The notes under the pieces were generated by a model. That model was not told the DNA's origin. It searched no databases and saw only the letters and a list, made by a program, of their open reading frames with translations. A stretch of 64,000 bases of DNA from Haberlea rhodopensis. Taxonomy: Eukaryota > Streptophyta > Magnoliopsida > Lamiales > Gesneriaceae. Shown piece by piece: positions 24,184-36,897 of this stretch. The stretch is from assembly GCA_907163345.1 (NCBI GenBank), contig CAJQUN010000470.1, forward strand, positions 62,001 through 126,000, read 5' to 3'. The position numbers were made by a program, and so were the translations under genes. Numbering within the stretch: the first letter of the stretch is position 1; every line of letters starts with the position of its first letter.

Positions 24184-24585
24184 TTGAGTGTAATGGAAAA
24201 ATATGAAGAGTTTGAAAAAGAATGAGAGAGTTAGAGAGCAGACAGCGGTAATTCGTAAGTGAATGAAAATGAAATGTTCAGCCCGCTAAATAAGAGAGAG
24301 AAGACACGTGTCTTTATCTCGAAGACTGATAATTAAATAATCCAAAATAAACGGTCAGGATGAAAGAGAGATAAGGCGGTTAAAATTGAGATCAGTCCGG
24401 GCTGTTTGAAACAATTATTTTATTTAAAGATTTGTTGACCAGACAGATCATGGGATAACATCAGATTTTACATAGATCGGTCTGAAAGTTCGGACCGGTC
24501 TGTGTCGTTCTGATCATTGTATTATCGATCTGTGCCAGCATACAATCTTTAAAAAAATAACTAAAAGAAAGATACTTCTAAAACA
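24184..24585 (-). other. Spacer between pol and envelope-like ORF
   Basis: AT-rich non-coding spacer of about 400 bp separating the pol stop from the ORF3 start on the minus strand. In SIRE-like elements ORF3 needs its own expression route; I see no convincing promoter or splice signal here. Confidence 0.5.
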
Positions 24586-24957
24586 TCAAGATAAGTCTAT
24601 TAAACCAAGAATTTGACGAAAGTAATTAAACTTAGCCTCAGGAAGTGGTTTGGTGAAGATATCTGCTGCTTGTTGTTCTGTTGAAATATGCTCGATCCGA
24701 ATTTCCTTTTTGCCAACATGATCTCAAATAAAATGATGTCTTATATCAATGTGCTTTGTTCGAGAGTGCAAAACTGGATTATACGTTATAACAATTGCAC
24801 TTGTGTTGTCACAAAATATCGGAGATTCAACAGCTTGAATGCCATAGTCTTTGAGCTGGTGTTGAATCCAGGGCATTTGAGCGCAACAGCTTCCAACGGC
24901 AAGATATTCTGCTTCAGCTGTAGATGTGGCAATAGATGTTTGCTTCTTGCAAAACCA
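24586..24957 (-). pseudogene. pol: SIRE-like pol, C-terminal RNase H fragment
   Basis: The end of copia RNase H on the minus strand, with STAEAEYLAVGSCCAQ, the FCDNTSAI motif and HSRTKHIDIRHHF, then DIFTKPLPE near the end. An in-frame TGA at 24724-24726 follows the HHF motif where related proteins have arginine, consistent with CGA-to-TGA decay. The natural stop is TGA at 24586-24588. The upstream part of the same gene lies beyond B2, from 34059. Confidence 0.85.
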
Positions 24958-27466
24958 TGTGATGACCAAGGATTATAGATGGTAATCCCGGAGTGTTAAT
25001 AACCCCTAAAGTTGTTTTACGTGGCGAATTGGAGTTTAATCGCGGTGTTGGGCCTTCCGGGCTCGTCTATTTGGGTAGTTGGGATCGTTGGATCCCGAGG
25101 TTGAGATTGTATTCTCATTCCGGTGAAAAACCTATTAGTTGAGTTTTTAGTGTGACCCGGAATCTAGGGTGCTTTGTGTGGGCACCGGTAGGGGGTTTTG
25201 GAGTTAGAGAGAGAGTTTTGGAAAACAGATGATTTTTAATGAATCATGATGTATTTGTGGGGCTATTAGTATTTTGGGATATTTTTGCTATAAATACCAG
25301 TTGAACCCGAGATTTTAATTATCGGAACCATTTTTCCCCACCTTCTTTTCTCTTCCCCGCGTACGCGATTTCCCGTCACCTTCGACCCACGCCGCTTCCA
25401 GGCGTGCGTCCGCCGCCGTCCGGCCGCTGTTCGGCGCGTCCGACCCGCCGCCGGCTTCGTCTCTTCCAGTCGCACCTCCCCGTACCAACAATTCGAAGTT
25501 TGGTCGCGATTTGACCTCGGATTTCTGCAGAAAGCGCTAGGGTTCGAAACTGGAATTCTGTCCGATTTGGGGCTCGATTTTTGGTACGATTTTGGGGCTT
25601 TTTTTCAGGCGATTTTGGGGCGTTTTGTGCTTTGTTTGGGGTCGAATATTTCTTGCCTTGAGGTTCAAAGAAATTCATTGCCATTGGTTCGATTTTGGGT
25701 GTTCTATTTTTCGAAAACCTTGCTGATTTTGGATAAATTATTATGCTTCACATGGTTCAGCTTTTGAGTCTCTTTGGTGATGCATTATGGTTCGAATTTA
25801 ACGCTGATTGTATGGGGTTAGGGTTCTAATTTGGGGGTTTTGGCAGGGGGGTGGTGATTCTTGTTATTGATGGATTAATTCATGTTTTAGATGAATTATG
25901 GTGCCTAATTGGGTTCGATTTGTGATGTGAAGGTTCGAAAATTTGTAGGGTGTTCCTGAACAATTTTCGGTATTGTCTCATTTGTTTCCCTCCCTGCATG
26001 TACCCTGCCCCGGGTCTTTTAAATGGTTAATTGTCGTGTGTTGACAATTTTTTTTTAGGGTTGAGTGTGCTTGAGCATGGGTTGCATGTTCGTAAATAAT
26101 TGTGAATTATTTATCGTGTTAGCACATCATTCCTCGGGGCATGGAACTCGAGCAAGGTTTGGCTCGGACTTTGGAGATTTAAGGTACGTGCGACGTACGA
26201 GCATTACTTTATATGAGAGCATTTGTGAAATGCATAATGTATTTTGATTTCATCGATGGTTGTGCGTATGGTCATATTTATGTGTTGATATATGTGGTAC
26301 TGGGTCTATATGACTATTGTACGGCATTTGAGATGCCTGAGAATGATCGTGGGATCATGTACTCATTATAAGACATGTGAGATGTCTAGGTATAATGGAA
26401 AATTGGTAAAATAAATGCTAGGCATTTGAGCTACCTGTGATTGATAGCGAAATTGAGAAATCAGTATTAGATATTGAGATACCTATATTTGTATGTATAA
26501 TGAACTTGGAATCATTGATTATTGATATTTGAGAATCAGGCATGCGATGAGTAAATCAATGTGTGGATTTACTGATTTTTGAGATTTGATGAGTTTGATG
26601 ATTGTGAGAACAGGGACAGTACACGGAATCCCGGATGAGGACGTTGCCATCCAGGGAGTATCATTTAAAATTCATTAGTATTTACTTTTGTTGTAAATTA
26701 TGAATTTCATTATTGTGATTATGGGATTTTGTGTATTGGTATGCTCACCCCGTTGGGGGCTGTCTCTGTTGGGGCAGGTGAACAGGTACATCGATGGCTT
26801 TGGAGTTGAGCTCGAGCTGTTGATTGGATTCACTCCCAGGATCGTGATACCAGGGCTTGATGGAGCACGGTATCGTATAGAGTACCTATATACACCTGAG
26901 GGTTATATACATATTCATGATGCTCGCATGTGAGCATGAGTATACTTGTATATGAATTGTATATAAAGGCATGAGCCTTTCTCTCTTTCATTTGATGTTG
27001 CATGCAATTAGAAGTAGAATTGCTAAATGATATGAGAGTCATTGGTGTATTATGTGGGTGTTGAAACCCACTTTTGTCGTCATATGTGTGGGTCTTCCCT
27101 GGCTGGGAATTTACTTGGTATTGCTGTATTCTGTTGAGTATTGTGTATTCCCTGGCCGGGAATTATATTATGTGATGTGCTTTTGTTTTGGGATAGCTCA
27201 ATTTATGGGGAGACTCTGCCAAATTTTTATAAAAGTCCACAATGTAAAAAGTGGCAAAAAGGGGATGGTAATGGGCGAACTCGATGAGTCTATATGTTGT
27301 TAGGACGATGATCTTATAACATTGAGTATCAAAGAAATTTTGTAGTTGACATTCAATGGTAAAGTATCATATGAGTTTCCCGATTGTTTTTTTTTTTTAT
27401 TGAAAGCATGAGCCACACATAATGATTAATACACTAATTAAGGGTTAAGGGCTTGGGGTCCTTACA
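24958..27466 (+). mobile_element. B2 5' LTR
   Basis: LTR of 2509 bp, TGTGATGACC ... GGTCCTTACA. TATAAATA is at 25289-25296, followed by a GC-rich leader (25330-25480). The GTACGT/ACGTAC stem is at 26184-26198. It has no GATCGATC array, unlike B1. Confidence 0.92.
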
Positions 27467-28133
27467 TTAGTGGTATCAGAGCAGTGGTTAGCTCTTTGGG
27501 GCTGTTGAAGGCCTAAAACATGCTGATAGGGATGGGTAGCACATATTTATGCATAATAGTAGTTAGTGTTGTGTGACACAACTATTTTGCTTATGTGCAT
27601 TTGTGATATGTGATCATAGTGAAACGATTATATGTCATGACATCTATAGAATCATAATATAACCTATTGATTATGATTGTGAGTTGTGACACAGGGACAA
27701 CCAAGTGGAGCATTTTGAAATGCATTGGGATACAGGAAGTACTTTGTACTCATAGTTTATGCATTTACTCATTATAATCATATTTTGGGGAATATGGATT
27801 ATCGTATGCTCATGGTTTGGAATTGTTCCTGTAGGGACACTATGACGTGGAAAGGCTAAGGCCATGGTTGAAAGACACGAAACGGTAACCTGCGTTTTAT
27901 ATACATCATGAATTATGCATTGTGGTTGCATGTGTACATGTAGTGATGATTTTAATGCTTTGCCGCCAAATGTTGAAGCGAGGGGTGGGAGTACCGCATG
28001 TCGCATTTGAGCGCGGTGCATTAAAATACACTCATGATGATGTATGTTGGAATATGGATTATGCTTTGTGATGCAGGTATGGATGAAATACTTGGTGAAT
28101 ATCCCATGAGTCATTGTTATGGATGAGTGATGA

Positions 28134-28377
28134 TTTTAAATGCTTGCCGCTATTTATTGTTTTGTGCCGCTAAAATGCGAAGCGAGGGGTGGGAGCGTCG
28201 CATGTCACATTGAAGCGTGGTTATCATATGAGGCGAGGAAAGAATATTTGCCGCTAAAATGTGAAGCGAGGGGTGGGAGCTCCGCATGTCCATTTAAGCG
28301 AGGTTATTATATGCCGCCTATATGTGAAGCGAGGGGTGGGAGTACCGCATGTTTTATTTGAGCGAGGGGCATTAAAA
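28134..28377. repeat. TTTTAAATGC...GCATTAAAA module of B2
   Basis: An outer inverted repeat (28134-28143 and 28369-28377) encloses three copies of a GTGAAGCGAGGGGTGGGAG-type unit, each with TGCCGC/GCGGCA-like arms. It is equivalent to 7411-7618 in LTR A but on the opposite strand. Confidence 0.8.
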
Positions 28378-28410
28378 TACACTACCGTGACAATGACTAG
28401 GGATCGGCTA

Positions 28411-29030
28411 TATTGACTGGCGATGGTTCTTGCCGCCATGTATATTGATAGCGATGGTTCATTCCGCTATGTTGACTGGCGATGGTTCTTGCCGCCATGT
28501 ATATTGATAGCGATGGTTCATTCCGCTATATTGACTGGCGATGGTTCTTGCCGCCATGTATATTGATAGCGATGGTTCATTCCGCTATATTGACTGGCGA
28601 TGGTTCTTGCCGCCATGTATATTGATAGCGATGGTTCATTCCGCTATATGGATTGTCGATGGTTCATGCCGCCAGGTGTATTGATGGCGACGGTTCATTC
28701 CGCTATATTGATTGGCGATGGTTCTTGCCGCCGGATATATTGATAGCGATGTCTCATTCCGCTATTCTATTGGCGATGATTTATGCCTCCGGGTATTGAT
28801 AGCGATGCCTCATTCCGCTATATTGATTGGCGATGACTTATGCCGCCGGGTGTTCATAGCGATGGTACATTCCACTACATCTATGGCGATGGTTCATGCC
28901 GCCAGATGTCTATAGCGATGTTTTATGCCGCTGACTCTATGACGAGGGCTTATGCCCTGATTTTATAGCGATGGATTATGCCGCTATGTACGTGACGCTG
29001 GATTACGCCACCTACGAGTGATGGGTGCTT
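28411..29030. repeat. 59-bp minisatellite of alternating stem-loops (B2)
   Basis: Four near-perfect 59-bp units (28411-28650) followed by degenerate ones to about 29030. Each unit holds two stem-loops: ATAGCG...CGCTAT and TGGCG...CGCCA, both around a conserved ATGGTTC-type loop. Later units show GACG/CGTC-like arms with the same loop. Confidence 0.9.
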
Positions 29031-31530
29031 TGCGTACCACTGTGGATGACGGAGACAGGTATGCTGCTATATTGTTAGCAATGAGGTATGGCATATTACT
29101 GTTTATTTAGCACTATTGTGGATATCATGTGTTGATTTACTTATGTTGTCATGTGTTTGACGATGAGATTATAGACGTCGTGTATCGACATTTACCGTCA
29201 TGAGTCGACAATATTATTTCAAAGTCATATGTTGACAGGTACCGTCACGAGATGACAATGGCATAGTGGATGTTCTATGTAGACGTGTAGCGTCGTTTTG
29301 ATGATTAATACATTTGTGTTATGTATTTGGCTGTATAGTTTGAGTGCCGATGGTGAGCACATGGTAGTGTCTGGGTCACTAGTTGACGAGACCTTTTTGC
29401 CGAACAGGTTTGCTCGGTGGAGTATTGGATGTATTGTACCGGTAAATGTACCACATCATGTTATAGAGTTAAATAATTGTCGAGCGATGATACCCTTGAA
29501 TATGCTCGTTGGTTTGGCTAGGGCCAGGTGATTGGTGGTAAGAGTAGTCATTGAGGAAACTACTCGCTTGTGTTGTGACGTAGGGTAGACATGGTTGCAC
29601 CCACCCTGAGGGTGTGGGATAAATCATATTGGATTATGATTGCATCATAAGTGAGCAAGGACACCGGGTTGTCCATTGTGCTTGGTATTTTAGAGATAAG
29701 TTGGGCGATGACCCATTACTCTAACGGTTTGTACGGTATGGCATACCGAGATGGAACATATGGTTTGTTGGTGGGCTTGATATGAGCCTATGGAGACAGC
29801 GCTTTGCTAGCCAGATATCGTGGTAATGATATAGTGTGATTGTTGGAGCCATTATACTGCACGTTGGAACCGAGTTTGGTGAATCGTATGATGATACGAT
29901 GAAGACTTTTGGCAGGCTTTTGATTGTCCTTTGTAGTATGATGTTTGAGGCATGTGACACCCCATGAGAACGTTTATACGTCTTTTGTTTTGAGGGACTT
30001 GTCTGGGACAGCTCATAATGTTGAAGTACCAACAAGAGAGTCATCAAGTCGTCGTTGACACGATCTGAGGAATCCGTGTACTTGGGATGCAATGGGTGTT
30101 ATTGTATCCAGTTTTTCCGAACGGTGGTTCGAGACTAGTGGATCTCGAGTTCGATGGCACTTCCCTTGTGGGAAGGAGGTAGTATTATACCTATTTGGGA
30201 ATCTTTGAAAGATTCGGTAAGTTGGTACGTGTGGTGTTGATTTTGGGAATCACGTCGTATTATTGATCGTCGATTATCATTCTCCACTGGATGGGAATGA
30301 CTCAGAATTGACAGTTGTGTTTGGGGCTTAGGGGTATGTTGTAAATACCCGAGCCAAGTGCATTGAGTATGCATGTGATGTCAGTGCTTAGGCAGGTATG
30401 CCGGTGAGTATACGGATGCCAGTTATTGATTTCCTTTTTTGTCAAGCATAGAGTTATGCTATTTTTGGATGGTTAAATCTCTGATGAGAGATATGGAACA
30501 CCTTGAGATTGAGAATCTCAATGGCACGATAATTATGAGAAACAATCGTGAAGTTAGTTGACTCCCTGAGGAGGGATTATCTTGTGTGGGTTAAGGTATT
30601 TCCTTGTCGGTGTTTTCCTCCGAGTTATGCGATAGCCTTCCCAAGTTTGGATTGTTAAATCCTAGGATTTCCAAGGGATGGCAGGAATTCGGATTGGTTG
30701 GGTGTCGCTGTCGACACAAGCGTTGAGGATGCAATGAGTTTATTGCATGTCCTTTCAGAATTTGAAACTCTGTGGAGTCTCGATGGTTCATTTATGATTA
30801 GGATATGATTCTTGGAATATCCGGAGGTGGACATCTTGTGAGATGTGTTCGGGTGTGGATCGGTGGCCGTGAGTTGCCCGATCCGAGTTGTAGAGGGTGC
30901 AACTGCTCCTTGGATGAAGGTGGTTTGTCTAGCAGGAACCAGGTTTGGTATGTGTACACCATGGTATACTAATGTTTCCCCCGTAACGATGTATGTTAGA
31001 CATCGTGAGTCATGATAGAGATGTCTTTGAATGATATCTATGATGGAATCGGGAGCAATTCGAATCCTTGCAGTTTCAGTTGACTAACTGCTTTTGGATT
31101 ATTAGCGTTGAGTGGTGCTGACGCTCTTCGACGTTATGATGGATTTGGAAGTCTATTCCACTCCAGAGTTTGACACGAGGTCAACGTTCTCACGGTTGAG
31201 GTGTCATTCATGTTACGTTCTTACTAGTTGTATTGGAACTAAGGATGACCGTTCGATCTACAGTCGTAAGTATCGGTTGTTTTGCAGTCATGAGGGACTG
31301 ACCTTTGGGATGACCCGCATCGAGGTACGTTTTGCCTCTTGGGTGATATGTTGGTTTTGGTATGTCACTCTGTTTCAGAGTTTGTTGTGAGATAAGTATT
31401 CTCGCGGTTTTTAAGACGATTCTGATATGGTCAAGAATCGAGGTTATGGCTTCATGTTGTTGTGTAGCCTGGGTGTTACGTATTACACCGGTGCTAATTT
31501 CGAGGACGAAATTCTTTTAGTGGGGGATAT

Positions 31531-34058
31531 TGTGATGACCAAGGATTATAGATGGTAATCCCGGAGTGTTAATAACCCCTAAAGTTGTTTTATGTGGCGA
31601 ATTGGAGTTTAATCGCGGTGTTGGGCCTTCCGGGCTCGTCTATTTGGGTAGTTGGGATCGTTGGATCCCGAGGTTGAGATTGTATTATCATTCCGGTGAA
31701 AAACCTATGAGTTGAGTTTTTAGTGTGACCCGGAATCTCGGTGCTTTGTGTGGGCACCGGTAGGGGGTTTTGGAGTTAGAGAGAGAGTTTTGGAAAACAG
31801 ATGATTTTAATGAATCATGATGTATTTGTGGGGCTATTAGTATTTCGGGATATTTTTGCTATAAATACCAGTTGAACCCGAGATTTTAATTATCGGAACC
31901 ATTTTTCCCCACCTTCTTTTCTCTTCCCCGCGTACGCGATTTCCCGTCACCTTCGACCCACGCCGCTTCCAGGCGTGCGCCCGCTGCCGTCCGGCCGCCG
32001 TTCGGCGCGTCCGACCCGCCGCCGGCTTCGTCTCTTCCAGGCGCACCTCCCCGTACCAACAATTCGAAGTTTGGTCAGGATTTGAGCTCGGATTTCTGCA
32101 GAAAGCGCTAGGGTTCGAAACTGGAATTCTGTCCGATTTGGGGCTCGATTTTTGGTACGATTTTGGGGCTTTTTTTCAGGCGATTTTGGGGCTTTTTTTC
32201 AGGCGATTTTGGGGCGTTTTGTGCTTTGTTTGGGGTCGAATATTTCTTGCCTTGAGGTTCAAAGAAATTCGTTGCCATTGGTTCGATTTTGGGTGTTCTA
32301 TTTTTCGAAAACCTTGCTGATTTTGGATAAATTATTATGCTTCACATGGTTCAGCTTTCGAGTCTCTTTGGTGATGCATTATGGTTCGAATTTAACGCTG
32401 ATTGTATGGGGTTAGGGTTCTAATTTGGGGGTTTTGGCAGGGGGGTGGTGATTTTTGTTATTGATGGATTAATTCATGTTTTAGATGAATTATGGTGCCT
32501 AATTGGGTTCGATTTGTGATGTGAAGGTTCGAAAATTTGTAGGGTGTTCTTGAACAATTTTCGGTATTGTCTCATTTGTTTCCCTCCCTGCATGTACCCT
32601 GCCCCGGGTCTTTTAAATGGTTAATTGTCGTGTGTTGACAATTTTTTTTTAGGGTTGAGTGTGCTTGAGCATGGGTTGCATGTTCGTAAATAATTGTGAA
32701 TTATTTATCGTGTTAGCACATCATTCCTCGGGGCATGGAACTCGAGCAAGGTTTGGCTCGGACTTTGGAGATTTAAGGTACGTGCGACGTACGAGCATTA
32801 CTTTATATGAGAGCATTTGTGAAATGCATAATGTATTTTGATTTCATCGATGGTTGTGCGTATGGTCATATTTATGTGTTGATATATATGGGGTACTGGG
32901 TCTATATGACTATTGTACGGCATTTGAGATGCCTGAGAATGATCGTGGGATCATGTACTCATTATAAGACATGTGAGATGTCTAGGTATAATGGAAAATT
33001 GGTAAAATAAATGCTAGGCATTTGAGCTACCTGTGATTGATAGCGAAATTGAGAAATCAGTATTAGATATTGAGATACCTATATTTGTATGTATAATGAA
33101 CTTGGAATCATTGATTATTGATATTTGAGAATCAGGCATGCGATGAGTAAATCAATGTGTGGATTTACTGATTTTTGAGATTTGATGAGTTTGATGATTG
33201 TGAGAACAGGGACAGTACACGGAATCCCGGATGAGGACGTTGCCATCCAGGGAGTATCATTTAAAATTCATTAGTATTTACTTTTGTTGTAAATTATGAA
33301 TTTCATTATTGTGATTATGGGATTTTGTGTATTGGTATGCTCACCCCGTTGGGGGCTGTCTCTGTTGGGGCAGGTGAACAGGTACATCGATGGCTTTGGA
33401 GTTGAGCTCGAGCTGTTGATTGGATTCACTCCCAGGATCGTGATACCAGGGCTTGATGGAGCACGGTATCGTATAGAGTACCTATATACACCTGAGGGTT
33501 ATATACATATTCATGATGCTCGCATGTGAGCATGAGTATACTTGTATATGAATTGTATATAAAGGCATGAGCCTTTCTCTCTTTCATTTGATGTTGCATG
33601 CAATTAGAGGTAGAATTGCTAAATGATATGAGAGTCATTGGTGTATTATGTGGGTGTTGAAACCCACTTTTGTCGTCATATGTGTGAGTCTTCCCTGGCT
33701 GGGAATTTACTTGGTATTGCTGTATTCTGTTGAGTATTGTGTATTCCCTGGCCGGGAATTATATTATGTGATGTGCTTTTGTTTTGGGATAGCTCAATTT
33801 ATGGGGAGACTCTGCCCAAATTTTTATAAAAGTCCACAATGTAAAAAGTGGCAAAAAGGGGATGGTAATGGGCGAACTCGATGAGTCTATATGTTGTTAG
33901 GATGATGATCTTATAACATTGAGTATCAAAGAAATTTTGTAGTTGACATTCAATGGTAAAGTATCATATGAGTTTCCCGATTGTTTTTTTTTATTATTGA
34001 AAGCATGTGCCACACATAATGATTAATACACTAATTAAGGGTTAAGGGCTTGGTTACA
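31531..34058 (+). mobile_element. B2 3' LTR
   Basis: LTR of 2528 bp. Against the 5' LTR it has a 24-bp tandem duplication of a GGGGCTTTTTTTCAGGCG-containing segment (about 32164-32211) and lacks 5 bp (GGTCC) just before the terminal TTACA. These two indels account exactly for the 19-bp length difference. TATAAATA at 31860-31867; GTACGT/ACGTAC at 32778-32792. Confidence 0.9.
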
Positions 34059-35259
34059 AACCAAGAGATCAATCTTTCACCTAAGAATTGACATGTTCCA
34101 CTGGTGCTTTTGCGATCAATCTTACAGCCAGCATAGTCAGCGTCTGAATATCCGATTAAGCTGAAATTTGAATCTTTGGAATACCAAAGACCAACGTTCT
34201 GAGATCCTTTCAAGTATTTCAGAATACGCTTAGCAGCAATAAAGTGTGATTTCTTTGGTTCTGACTGAAATCTAGCGCACATACAGACTGAGAACATAAT
34301 ATCAGGCCGGCTCGTTGTAAGATACAAGAGCGACCCGATCAGTCCTCGATACATAGATACTTCAACTGATGTTCCCCCTTCGTCTTTATCTAACTTGATT
34401 GTAGGACTCATTGGAGTTGATGCAGTTGAACACGTTTTCATTCCGAATCTCTTGAGAAGCTCTTTGGTATGCTTGATTTGATTTATGAAAATGTCATTGC
34501 TGAGCTGTTTGACTTGGAGACCCAGAAAGAATGAAAGTTCTCCCATCATACTCATCTCAAACTTCCCTGCATTAACTTAGAGAATTTCTCTCATAATTTG
34601 GGGTTAGTTGACCCAAAAATGATATCGTCAACATAAATTTAAACTAACAAAGTATGTTCCCCCTTAATAAATTTAAATAGAGTTTTATCTACTGAACCGA
34701 TCTGAAAATAATGGTTCAGCAGAAATTGAGACAGAGTGTCATACCAGGCTCTTGGGGCTTGTTTCAGACCATATACTGCTTTATTCAGTAGATATACATG
34801 ATTTGGAAATGAGTGGTTCTGAAATCCAGGAGGTTGCTCAATCTAGACTTCCTCCTGAAGCTTACCATTAAGAAAGGCACTCTTAACGTCCATTTGATAT
34901 ACCTTGAAGTCTTTAAAAGCAGCATAAGCAAGAAATATTCGGATTGCTTCAAGTCTGGCGACTGGTGCAAAAGATTCATCGAAGTCAATTCCTTCTTCTT
35001 GTCGGAATCCTTGGGCCACCAGTCTGGCTTTGTTTCTAACCACAACTCCATCTGCGTCTAGCTTGTTTCTGAACACCCATCTGGTTCCAATAACAGGCAG
35101 ATCGCTTGGCCTGGGGGTTAGACTCCAAACTTGATTTTGTTCAAATTGATTAAACTCTTCTTGCTTGGCTTTAATCCAGTTGAAATCAGTCAAAGCTTCA
35201 TCAATCTTTTTAGGTTCCAGATTTGATATGAAAGCAGCATGAGTGAATTCATCCATCAT
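34059..35259 (-). pseudogene. pol: SIRE-like pol: reverse transcriptase and start of RNase H
   Basis: Copia RT on the minus strand. The N-terminal part has WVFRNKLDADG, KARLVAQGF and VYQMDVKSAFLNG. After in-frame stops the catalytic YVDDIIFGS follows (about 34615-34640), then GELSFFLGLQVKQ, TSRPDIMFSV and the RNase H start GYSDADYAGC. Damage I can see: TAG near 34843, TAA near 34639 just before the YVDD box, TGA near 34595, and a 1-base loss near 34570. B2 interrupts the frame at 34058, and the gene resumes at 24957. The enzyme is dead, but its domain order is normal for Ty1/copia. Confidence 0.88.
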
Positions 35260-36850
35260 CTATCCTCTAGTTCTAATCGGTGCAGAAGGACTTCCAATTA
35301 CTAGATCAGGTGGATGCCTCTTTGTCCATCGATAACTCGATTCTGGATTGTCTGGTTCAGACGGATGAGTAGTGGCGGCGTTATCAGCATCTGATTTAAC
35401 ATTAGAGTGAGGAACATCCGGATCGGCTCGATCTGAAGGAGCTTCATTGCCATGATCCGGTCTGTCTGGTACTTCAGGTTCCGGTGGATTGTCTCTTGAC
35501 CTGTTATCTACAATCTCATCATCACTGTTAGCTTCGAGATGGATATTTTCCATCTGATTTTGAATTAATTCCTTGCTACCCTCATAAAGATTCATCAAAA
35601 ACTACATGAATAGATTCTTCTACAGTTAAAGTGCGATTATTGAAAACACGAAAAGCTTTGCTATTAGATGAATATCCTAAGAATATCCCATTATCTGATT
35701 TAGCTTCAAAAGCTGTAAGATGATTCTTACCATTATTGTGAACGAAGCATTTGCAACCAAATATATGAAGGTGAGAGATAGACGGTCTGTTACCAGTCCA
35801 TATTTCATATGGAGTAAGATTCAACTTCTTGTTAATCATAGACCGATTTTGAGTGTAGCACGCAGTATTTACAGCTTCTGCCCAGAACTTTTACGAAATG
35901 CCAGAATCAGCAAGCATTGTCCTTGCTGCCTCTTTAAGCGTTATGTTCCTTCGTTCTGCAACTCCATTTTGTTGGGGAGTTCGGGCGGCTGAAAATTCAT
36001 GCTTAATTCCTTGATCTTCTAGAAAGGATTCAAGATTATGATTTGAAAACTCAGTGCCTTTGTCACTTCGAATCCTGTCTATGCTTGATAATTTCTCATT
36101 CTGAGTGCGTTTCAGCAGCTTGATCAATTTCGGACCGGTCTGATCTTTACTGCTCAAAAATATAGTCCAAGTAAAACGTGAGTAATCATCAATAACAACA
36201 AGAGTGTACCGCATTCCCCTAAACTTGTATGGGTATAGGACCAAACAAGTCCATATGCAATAGTTCTAAACAGCGTGAGGAGGATTTGGCATTCTTGTTT
36301 TTGAAGGATGATCTGATTTGTTTGCCCATTTGGCAGGCTTCACAGATCTTATCCTTAGCAAAGTCGATCTTGGGCAGACCGATAACTAAATCATGTTTAC
36401 ACAGGCTAGAAATAGTCTTAAAATTGATGTGAATCAAGCGTTTATGCCATAGCCAGTGTTTATTATCATTATTAGCGATGAAGCAAGTAGGATTATCAGG
36501 TTGAGCAAAGTTCCAGTTAATCTTATATGTATTTCCATTTCTGATTCCTACAAGCATGGTCATACCGTCTGACGATTTAACAGTGCAAGTGTGTTTTGAA
36601 ATTCTACAGCATAACCATTATCACATAGTTGACTTATACTAATCAGATTATAGCATAGATTTTCAACTAACAGCACATCATTGATAATAACATTACCATG
36701 GACAATCTTACCCTTGCCCACGGTCTTACCCTTTGAGTTATCTCCGAAGATGATCTTGGGTCCAGTACATTCTGTGACTTCAGACATCAGCTCGATGTTT
36801 CCAGTCATGTGACGAGAACACCCACTGTCTAAGTACCTATCTGATGCAAG
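35260..36850 (-). pseudogene. pol: SIRE-like pol: protease and integrase
   Basis: Order on the minus strand: aspartic protease (DSGCSRHMTG, about 36800-36830), the pre-integrase zinc-binding segment (H...H...ICEACQMGK, 36219-36563), and the integrase core with DDYSRFTWTIF, SDKGTEFSN and PQQNGVAERRN (35891-36244). Further copia C-terminal sequence with NRPSISHLHIFGCKCFVHN follows (35582-35839). An acidic linker before RT (35260-35598) contains NPPEPEVPDRPD. Frame breaks occur near 36600, 36235, 35891 (TAA) and 35582 (TGA). Lineage is SIRE-like, judged from the ORF3 and overall organisation. Confidence 0.85.
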
Positions 36851-36897
36851 TTTCTTCGGTACCTGTCATCAAACATAATTATTGTTGGTACCCAATC

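Larger units (their letters stand above)
27467..31530 (+). mobile_element. B2 interior (non-coding, hairpin-rich)
   Basis: Primer site TGGTATCAGAGC at 27471-27482. Then come two TTTTAATGC...GCATTAAAA modules (27950-28026 and 28134-28377), a minisatellite (28411-29030), and about 2.4 kb of stem-loop-rich DNA ending in AATTTCG/CGAAATT (31496-31513) and the tract AGTGGGGGATAT (31519-31530). Verified stems include GAGTAGT/ACTACTC (29542-29565), AATCATA/TATGATT (29622-29641) and ATCGTA/TACGAT (29883-29900). Open frames up to 147 codons overlap on both strands and have no family signature. Confidence 0.85.
24958..34058 (+). mobile_element. B2: complete non-autonomous LTR element (9.1 kb)
   Basis: Two LTRs (24958-27466 and 31531-34058) around a 4064-bp interior, with a perfect target duplication AACCA (24953-24957 and 34059-34063) inside the RNase H region of the SIRE-like pol. 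Primer site 27471-27482 and polypurine tract 31519-31530 are intact. No gag, protease, RT or integrase motif is present on either strand, so movement would need proteins from another element. Confidence 0.92.
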
